Below are positions 18,501 to 19,711 of a stretch of DNA of 19,711 nt, one piece after another. The stretch's first letter is position 1; every line of letters begins with the position of its first letter. The DNA is taken from positions 1 to 19,711 of the forward strand of contig DAOVVQ010000032.1 of the NCBI GenBank assembly GCA_030637065.1, written 5' to 3'. The translations under genes and the position numbers were made by a program. The DNA comes from Planctomycetota bacterium (lineage in GTDB: Bacteria > Planctomycetota > Phycisphaerae > Sedimentisphaerales > Anaerohalosphaeraceae). The notes beneath the pieces are model-generated. The model was given only the letters and a program-made list of their open reading frames with translations, ran no database searches and was not told the origin of the DNA.

Positions 18501-19711
18501 GCCGCAGGCCAACCGATACCCCAAGTGGAATAACTATTGCCCGAAGAAGCCAGTATCGTAATACCGGCGGAAACAGCCTTGGCAGCCGCAACGGTCATCG
18601 CCGGTGAAGAAGCATCGGCCTCTTCGGCATTATCATACAAACCGCCGCCTAAGCTGTTGTTTATTACCATAATCGGGTTTTCAGGATCGTCATCTTGATG
18701 AGTAATACACCAGTCCCACGCGGCCAATAAGGAATCGCTGAAGAATATCCCCCAGCCGTCGGGGTTGGCCTTTAGTGCATACAGTTTTGCGCCGGGAGCA
18801 ACGCCACCGATGTAATCGCCGACCGTACCCAAATCGCCGGCGGCAATACCTGCAACACAGGTTCCGTGCGGCTCGCTGAAGGGCATGGGGTCGGAATCAC
18901 CCATACCGGTATCATAACCACCGATGACCTTAACATTGGGGAAGCCGCCACCGCCAAGCATGGGATGAGTATAGTCGATCCCGGTATCAACAATAGCAAT
19001 AGAAATGCCCGTTCCGTCATAAAGCTGGCGGGCCTGCAACGCATTGCCTAAAGCAATAGCCTGTGCCATATGCGGCTCAAGTTCCCTGACCGGCTCGATC
19101 GCCACTACCATTGGATCGGCAAGCAGCTCGTTGAGACCGTCAAGTGTGATCTCACCGGAGAAGGCCGCCTGGTTCTCGTAAAGGTGCCGCAATGTGAATT
19201 CCGTCGAAGTCAACGAACCTATTACCGTCGACTGACGATTGGACGCTTCCGCTCTCAGGGCACCGACGGATTCGTCCGAATCCCAGTCGACGGATTTACT
19301 CATCCAGTCCGGCTCGGAGAGGCTGACGATCACTTTCACTGTCGTCTGACCGGCATCGAACTGGTCGTAAATCGTCTGAGCTTCGATCAGGACGGAACCG
19401 TCACCGATCGGACCGGTATCCGGACTCGGATCGACCGGTGCCATCTCTACCAGATAATCGTTGGGATCATACGCCGGTCCGATGTCAGTATAGGTAATAT
19501 CAAGGGCTGACGGCAGCGGATAACCTTCTCCGCCGTTGGCCAGGGCAAGCTGCGAACCGTTTATACCCCTGTTGTCCCAGATAATACTGTCGGTTACGAC
19601 CGTGTAGCTTTCGTAGGCACAGTAGAGACCGCCACCATAGCCGTGCACACCCGTAACCTTGTTGTCAGAAAGTGTACAATTGGATATTTTGGTATTCGCA
19701 TACCAGCTGGC
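6503..19711 (-). CDS. Giant secreted multidomain protein: beta-helices, two embedded I9-S8 subtilases, caspase-like domain, dockerin; N-terminus outside window
   Basis: One uninterrupted frame of 4,402 codons plus TAA, open at the right edge. The first in-frame GTG (19646-19648) is inside a beta-helix coil and is preceded by 21 more codons of the same repeat, so it is not the start. Four beta-helix regions carry Pmp-like coils (GGAIYC, a CxFxxN strand, then a Gly-rich turn). Each region closes with an FNIEEDPLF / YYLSQ / SPCVDAG / TTRTD / VDMGYHY-type block. Regions B, C and D open with a PTIAEAV...GDTVVL-type cap. Between them lie InlB-like repeats, two complete I9-S8 proteases, a C14 domain, dockerin repeats and Fn3-like modules. 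No C-terminal membrane anchor or sorting signal is seen; the chain ends TPPAFP. The composition is acidic and Gly-rich with little Lys. Export is inferred from the domain types because the signal peptide lies outside. The function is unknown. Confidence 0.9.
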   Translation of the reverse strand, partial: ASWYANTKISNCTLSDNKVTGVHGYGGGLYCAYESYTVVTDSIIWDNRGINGSQLALANGGEGYPLPSALDITYTDIGPAYDPNDYLVEMAPVDPSPDTGPIGDGSVLIEAQTIYDQFDAGQTTVKVIVSLSEPDWMSKSVDWDSDESVGALRAEASNRQSTVIGSLTSTEFTLRHLYENQAAFSGEITLDGLNELLADPMVVAIEPVRELEPHMAQAIALGNALQARQLYDGTGISIAIVDTGIDYTHPMLGGGGFPNVKVIGGYDTGMGDSDPMPFSEPHGTCVAGIAAGDLGTVGDYIGGVAPGAKLYALKANPDGWGIFFSDSLLAAWDWCITHQDDDPENPIMVINNSLGGGLYDNAEEADASSPAMTVAAAKAVSAGITILASSGNSYSTWGIGWPAAMSDVISVGAVYDTTDEVTEYSNTSTILDILAPADPVYTTDIVGLGGYDPGDYFPYFGGTSSACPFAAGVVASLQSAAVKKLGAPLSPALIRNTLVGTGDPVTDTKIAITKPRVNLGAAIASLSGGIPIYIEDGCVLNGEVIYDFDPNSFAWDPNSFNIEEDPLFILDYYLSQIDAGQLDQSPCVDVGSLDADELSSRLGLELTTRTNHLADVGTIGADGDAGRVDMGYHYDASEPVEEYTLTITVIGDGGTIASPWQPGTYVLTQGTMVQLTSLPDPNHIVEKWTGTDDDASPEPTHIVTMDADKVVTIEFILNLPRNLLVPLVYPTIAEAVEASRSGDTVVLTTGIHYIAEPDGIDFDGKAITLRSTNPDDVWTVDNTVIDCQGSRYLSKRAFHFHNGEGNDSRVMGVTITNGFMAGAVGASFSIPGEPWPPNQTPEAPPRANSGRDAVGDGYGGAIFCENGSSPTIEKCVITNCMATGGQGGDGANGYSIGNQNLDGQSGGHAGAGSGVGYGGAIACVGASNPVIRDCTISDNSAEGGAGGDGGNGSTRGNNSNGKESWGGDGGDASGEGKGGGVYAADGCRPVMTGCTVSDNQARPGSPGEGGVTGPGSSWANPYNNASDGRNGFYTPIDTSLGGAIYCDDNADMYIAGSTFSGNRAFDVYFYQQTFITEDGFETETVEMPTYTRGGALYGSWNNALEIRDSEFSENMAGALYFASDCDLDMMDCLIRGNKTRDDAISYDFFYYYYYTYQIPMEPTDTPSGGLYVGPSSAVDVNDCTFASNYTHANGAAVTCKTDANFQRCAFADNTAYGTGGAIDVQYEDDYTVELTASFFECSFAQNQAKLGGAMRIRNATGRFTDCYFAENRASHGGGMYVDAGDVSINGGVIFGNKAMDRAGVGGGVSCVDSSAYISDCILQDNQADGEEGYGGAIGLNGGNPTTMHRIKNCLVAGNFAGGGGGGIANMLSASPLIANCTFNDNSSGGFGGGVFDGWASRSRIIDSIFNDCSASAIYAERVGSGTTVQFCLFNDNPHGDLYDELTDVSYDGGAQINSLSGNQGNRDGDPMFIMGGPDGEPADPNVVFGLYYHYYLDQASPAVDSGSTTAENLGLDKSITDINGAFDTGIADMGFHHCNADGIAKYQLTTVSQRDHGIIEPSSGMYYPGTMVRLTAVPDPGYRVVRWYGIDPDDPEKIDYAATFNYGLRSLNNGVLMSADKNIVVEFDQPRTLVVGNVGGDDMYYTSIQHAIDDAQDGDVVMVLPGTYQSTTGRGPLWNITFYGKSIRLSSVNPDDSDTVASTVLSNFYLNIDNVGPDAIVEGFTITRSRTRLFNSDLTIRNCVFTGNNWSGGNGRDGGNQDRDGYDGVDLYGGAIQMYDSSPTILNCVFSDNSASGGDGGDGSNGVSGHQMGWDGGWAGRAYGGAVYCGFTSAPVFRDCVFTNNYARGGDGGHGGNGTGPGNWPGGRGGTWEWAPSYEEDDPYYYYWWWWDGWEFGDKYYEGFTWSNRYDWDLWSQWFHWDKYVSWEDFLLDWTYDFELGNYSGFDPYDSRYDYWEYSGYGGAVYAEYGSSLQFSGCTFENNASYGGVSGIGGTGPGYSTRLPERKFNIETAGGAIYVADGSTVDLANCVVNDNLADTSTDLPAPSQDDPDFYGEGPDDYYVSFGGGICGEDDSAINLTECIISNNIACLGGGIYSSVTDTTIAGTEFADNTAFHGGGLHTIYSNGTITDSVFTGNQANYTAAFRSDGSSDPADGIYGQGGGYYCFSSVVDVIDSVFRKNQATASGGGIYYGGSDQDLDFTPLLINSLVTDNSASRDGGGISVNWFAEPTISNSTIADNSVTGSYGEGTGFGGGLSVAYSTQTTIVNSIIWGNTSDNGAQISVGTGDIYGPMSSILNITHSDIGPAYDPNAIEFDLGGVLAEVTGQSAGGPKLVDAQDVYDQFNAGQATVRVIVSLTDPVASGQATDWEASESVGALRQAVAGSQNSVLSSLTVSEFAVGYVYENQAAFSGEVTIAGLNKLLADPAVSSVEPVRYAESTLAQAIPLANAMAAREAFNGTGVAIAIVDTGVDYTHPRLGGGEFPNDKVIGGYDTAEDDGDPMGVGSAHGTACAGIAAGDLGTVGDYIGGVAPGAKLYALKATPDDGASFPSDATLAAWDWCLTHRNDDPENPILVMSNSWAIWGLPFDSSADADAFSPALTQAAANAVAAGITILAGSGNDGFSGQGITWPAAMSDVISVGAVYDTTDEVTDYSNTAEILDILAPADPMYTTDIVAEGGYDPGDYYPNFNGTSSACPFAAGVVASLQHAAKTKMGTYLSHKKIREVLVATGDPVTDSKVDITKPRVNLGEALGGLSFGAPLYIEDGCVVNGEVFYDFEPNSFVWGPETFNIEMDPLFIGDHFLNQVAAGQLVDSPCVDAGNDLAANIGLGAYTTRTDSVVDVNTVDMGYHHAQFPVLQYHLNVMVTNVEGASAIEYTLDPDNAEYNQYTVVKVSVTPPPGYGDDASQQFQVRWSGTDNDMATGPENYVTMDVDKTVHVTYTPRYYLTYDFDPVAELPGFSPVLTPPSGYKDKDSIVELSVGVVPDPNLYQILWTGTDDDTSTLPFNTVAMDSDKHVKVTFQLKETRYYAVVCGIADYLFDADIRWSVNDAEQFYRKLRQSANWNPQALDNPDNIILLTDSGATKSGIQAAIMEMADRADDDDVFVFYFAGHGTTATDLEPTDERDSLDEYLVTYAGQNISDDEMSQWLSSVNLPTRDYLVILDTSFYGANSDLVLSPRGIGGVAPDMGDGFAEDLVRVPVETPDAEVGIVLSACSADQLAWENVTLRHGVFTNYLLESMDKDSGADLFAPAGWISTREAYGYAKDNVNDWMVQNADKFEDLIGLQVSVQQTVQIKDTGHDGPIDFFDLAEIILQQRTLSVPADYPTLQSAVEGARPGDVIILSSGFYDGTGLVIDKEVTITGTNPDDADIVAATVIYVGGFAGSGIRFATTAGSKTVLNGVTVAGDSLFVWVAANGADGSDLSPDGQDGSPAEGGGIYCSYGSSPTISNCVIENFRIAGGNGGNGADAGQNNLVAGRGGWGGWARGGGVYVAEYSSPTFINCQVRNCSAFGGSGGNGGGGEEGSAGFGGLWTNETNATWQAFGYAGDYRFYSAYGGGVYCAEYSEPMFVACTISGNITQGGVSGLGGDAGDGTVQQPDVIYEIPSYGGGIYCAGQSNVVFEGCAVTGNVAAKPTIEIFHLNSSLGHGGGVAFENEATVRFSKYKMSSGGAIECLIGENVASVGGGIYFAGADAGIADCNIISNLAFQGAGIYGANLFDIYGKARIQNCKIQNNFAGSIMADPDAVIPIIGDPEIVAGQGAGIYCDSVPAQIVDNRFNDNLATASGGGIYITGATLTDPNVTNCLIVNNQAGRDGGGISANWHSAPRISSCTISDNEAVGDFGLISPSGIGGGLYCGYFSTPAVIDSIFWNNTAALGRQIVVGTGFEFDPRPGELTITHTDIHGGLSEPATYVEGDPATMLPGSHEGVINEDPLFATGPLGDYYLGQTAAGQLPQSPCVDAGSDFAIRLFSAKAYRLYTTRTDDAFGAYDGGTVDLGYHYRLVLTEDSCRYIDLIPDGMIRLEDFAVVALHWMDNTCIEPGWCEGADTDADEYVGSDDLMAVAGCWLVEDDNAPQPDRSVWLTKPYAVPGSTDQIAMAARTAYDSWGWDVAYYFERVSGPDGDPGNSSGWQWTGNPADPTAWTDIGLIADTEYSYVFMVGEVRAFDGSNNPIIGNVTEYSIEAFATSNAAETNPPQPDPSQWATLPISASASSITMTAVTATDDSPGGVEYYFECLTAGGHDSPWQDDPTYVDEGLTTGTEYFYRVKTRDEHLNQGSYSVSASAIPEEGVVADTDAPFPTGGVQGNAPQWLSFAKYMDGSTPVVVMEAVTGEDLTPPVWYMFISQDVHPSSPWQLENLYQVDLDTWNQYAAFKIKYRDSAVPPNESVESIEWSTTMGTPPAFP
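6506..7513 (-). other. Giant protein: three C-terminal fibronectin-III-like modules
   Basis: Three units of about 100-118 residues share a plan: a Pro-rich start with an xW strand (PQPDRSVWL, PQPDPSQWA, NAPQWLSFA), an I(A/T)M.A strand or VVMEAVTGED, a (V/P)xYYFE or VWYMF strand, then a TEYxY(V/R)(F/V)-type or AAFKIKYRD strand. The plan resembles fibronectin type III sandwiches. They end the chain. Boundaries near 7155 and 6850 are approximate. Confidence 0.6.
7514..7693 (-). other. Giant protein: dockerin-like pair
   Basis: YIDLIPDGMIRLEDFAVVALHWM and GADTDADEYVGSDDLMAVAGCWL are two calcium-loop-plus-helix units about 35 residues apart. The first loop is degenerate (Ile-Pro at positions usually held by small or polar residues). 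Such pairs are common in planctomycete secreted proteins, even where no cohesin partner is known. Confidence 0.7.
7711..9766 (-). other. Giant protein: beta-helix D with uninterrupted closing block
   Basis: Cap YPTLQSAVEGARPGDVIIL and VTITGTNPDD, then coils such as GGGIYCSYGSSPTISNC, CQVRNCSAFGGSGG, CTISGNITQGG, GGGIYFAGADAGIADC and CTISDNEAVGD. It ends LTITHTDI, EDPLF, GDYYLGQTAAGQ, SPCVDAGSD, TTRTD, VDLGYHY. This is the same closing order as helices A and C but without any protease between the LTITHTDI strand and the EDPLF block, so it serves as the internal reference. Confidence 0.85.
9767..9826 (-). other. Giant protein: single dockerin-like / EF-hand half repeat
   Basis: DTGHDGPIDFFDLAEIILQQ fits the pattern DxxxDGxID(F/L)xDLA of one dockerin half: a calcium loop followed by a helix. 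No partner repeat stands beside it. It links the caspase-like domain to beta-helix D. Confidence 0.6.
9827..10639 (-). other. Giant protein: caspase-like (C14) domain with Ser at the Cys position
   Basis: About 271 residues. YYAVVCGIADY is the first strand, VNDAEQFYRKLR the first helix, and ATKSGIQAAIMEMADRADDDDVFVFYFAGHG carries the catalytic His (codon 10379-10381). The Cys loop, usually LDxC(F/H)SG, reads ILDTSFYGAN, so Ser (codon 10217-10219) replaces the nucleophile. The later strand IVLSACSADQLAWE and HGVFTNYLLESM match bacterial metacaspase/orthocaspase-type C14 domains. The fold call is firm; protease activity is doubtful. It may be a binding pseudoenzyme. Confidence 0.85.
10640..11137 (-). 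other. Giant protein: two tandem InlB-like repeats (3 and 4)
   Basis: YHLNVMVTNVEG to VTMDVDKTVHVTYT, then YYLTYDFDPVAEL to VAMDSDKHVKVTFQ. Each has the RWSGTDND or LWTGTDDD strand and the MDxDK..V.(Y/F) end. They lead straight into the caspase-like domain. Confidence 0.7.
11438..12715 (-). other. Giant protein: embedded I9 propeptide + S8 subtilase module 2
   Basis: A second copy of the protease module, about 426 residues. The I9-like part has TVRVIVSL and the same YENQAAFSGE motif. The catalytic set is complete: Asp in IAIVDTGVDYTHP (12308-12310), His in AHGTACAGIAAG (12188-12190), Asn in AGSGND (11852-11854), and Ser in NGTSSACPFAAG (11633-11635). Asp-to-His spacing is 40 residues in both copies. 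It is close to module 1 in protein and DNA but with many substitutions, so it is a real duplication, not an assembly echo. Confidence 0.9.
12716..14827 (-). other. Giant protein: beta-helix C with aromatic insert
   Basis: Begins with a cap (YYTSIQHAIDDAQDGDVVMVLPGTY and IRLSSVNPDD), followed by coils such as CVFTGNNWSGG, CVFSDNSASGGDGGDG, CTFENNASYGG, CIISNNIACLGGGIY and TEFADNTAFHGGG. It ends in LNITHSDIGPAYDPN, where the second protease module begins. Near its centre lies a 90-residue Trp/Tyr-rich insert (13832-14101). Confidence 0.85.
13832..14101 (-). other. Giant protein: Trp/Tyr/Asp-rich insert in beta-helix C
   Basis: A 90-residue stretch from TWEWAPSYEED to YDYWEYSG between two ordinary coils. 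It includes PYYYYWWWWDGW and has about 15 Trp and 15 Tyr, plus many Asp and Glu and few aliphatic residues. Codon-level reading shows no frameshift: the frame re-enters a GYGGAVYAEYGSS coil cleanly. I do not recognise the segment. It may be an exposed aromatic surface, for example for carbohydrate contact. Confidence 0.7.
14828..15076 (-). other. Giant protein: divergent InlB-like repeat 2
   Basis: YQLTTVSQRDHGIIEPSSG, then PGTMVRLTAVPDPGYRVVRWYGIDPDD and MSADKNIVVEFD: the same plan as the repeat after module 1, with a longer loop before the last strand. It links beta-helices B and C. Confidence 0.75.
15080..17548 (-). other. Giant protein: beta-helix B with Gly-rich turns and closing block
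   Basis: Starts with the cap YPTIAEAVEASRSGDTVVL and AITLRSTNPDD, then about 15 coils such as GGAIFCENGSSPTIEKC, STFSGNRAF, CAFADNTAYGTGGAI and CYFAENRASHGGG. The FxxN and GG(A/G)(I/L/V) pairs match chlamydial polymorphic membrane protein type repeats. The first coils carry long Gly/Asn-rich turns (about 16780-17130). It ends with a closing block (DPMF, YYLDQASPAVDSG, ADMGFHH) without a protease insertion. Confidence 0.85.
16238..16276 (-). other. Giant protein: Tyr-rich turn in beta-helix B
   Basis: Codes for YDFFYYYYYTYQI between two beta-helix coils, an aromatic turn without counterpart in the other coils of this helix. Confidence 0.6.
17561..17788 (-). other. Giant protein: divergent InlB-like repeat 1
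   Basis: EYTLTITVIGDGGTIASP, then QGTMVQLTSLPDPNHIVEKWTGTDDD and a VTMDADKVVTIEF end. This is the pattern of divergent InlB B-repeats: a GG..SP turn, a P-[DN]-xxxxxxW strand and a final MDADK..TxxF strand. It is a small beta domain used as a spacer in secreted proteins. Confidence 0.75.
18125..19396 (-). other. Giant protein: embedded I9 propeptide + S8 subtilase module 1
   Basis: About 424 residues. The first 100 (19094-19387) resemble an inhibitor I9 propeptide: TVKVIVSL, then YENQAAFSGEITLDGLNELLADP and VVAIEPV. The catalytic domain follows directly with a complete set: Asp in IAIVDTGIDYTHP (codon 18986-18988), His in PHGTCVAGIAAG (18866-18868), oxyanion Asn in ASSGNS (18536-18538), and Ser in GGTSSACPFAAG (18320-18322). 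It ends near LGAAIASLSGG. By residues it should be an active serine protease, but it sits in the middle of a chain and is not secreted alone. Confidence 0.9.
19459..19711 (-). other. Giant protein: last coils of beta-helix A
   Basis: The visible N-terminal part of the giant chain. ISNCTLSDN followed by GYGGGLYCAY and TVVTDSIIWDN are typical beta-helix coils; they lead to LDITYTDIGPAYDPND, the last strand before the first protease insertion. The same order recurs before the second protease, so at least one full helix must lie beyond the window edge. Confidence 0.8.

Noticed and set aside
19646..19648. GTG as the start codon of the giant gene
   Set aside because: It lies inside a beta-helix coil, and 21 more codons of the same repeat type (ASWYANTKISNCTLSDN...) precede it up to the window edge without a stop. 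No signal peptide follows.
6503..19711. CRISPR array or tandem DNA repeats in the giant gene
   Set aside because: The repeated look comes from degenerate protein coils of unequal length. There are no identical short repeats with regular unique spacers.

Overview
The window looks like a chromosomal segment of a planctomycete, most likely of the class Phycisphaerae. This is inferred from the type of secreted proteins (right-handed beta-helix repeats, divergent InlB-like repeats, dockerin-like pairs), not from a marker gene. It has two parts: a housekeeping operon on the left and a secreted-protein region that fills the rest.

Left part (1-3910, minus strand). A strong sigma70-like promoter at 3882-3910 reads leftward through a leader with two hairpins into pyrR, pyrB, pyrC, a small NYN-domain (YacP/Rae1-like) nuclease gene, and a ribulokinase gene (araB) cut by the left edge. 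All junctions are tight: 7 nt, a 4-nt ATGA overlap, 4 nt and 17 nt. The five genes therefore look co-transcribed and join de novo pyrimidine synthesis to a sugar kinase.

Middle part (3783-6502). A divergent sigma70-like promoter at 4143-4172 drives a secreted subtilase-fold protein (4251-5999) with a signal peptide and a C-terminal dockerin. Its catalytic Asp position reads Cys. The 0.5 kb behind it has no gene. It holds a composite palindromic element (6157-6347) and a hairpin terminator (6405-6444) shared with the convergent giant gene.

Right part (6503-19711, minus strand). A single open frame of 4,402 visible codons runs out of the right edge with no start in view. It encodes a giant multidomain secreted or surface protein. 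In N- to C-terminal order the visible parts are: the end of a beta-helix (A) interrupted by an I9 propeptide plus S8 subtilase module; an InlB-like repeat; beta-helix B; an InlB-like repeat; beta-helix C interrupted at the same place by a second I9-S8 module; two InlB-like repeats; a caspase-like (C14) domain whose Cys position is Ser; a single EF-hand/dockerin-like half repeat; beta-helix D; a dockerin-like pair; and three fibronectin-III-like modules. Both embedded subtilases keep the full Asp/His/Asn/Ser set.

The most interesting content is this giant protein: two apparently active, propeptide-bearing proteases inserted at equivalent points of repeated beta-helix units, together with a caspase-like domain. 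It could be a self-processing surface polyprotein. That role is inference; the domain order and residues are read directly from the sequence.
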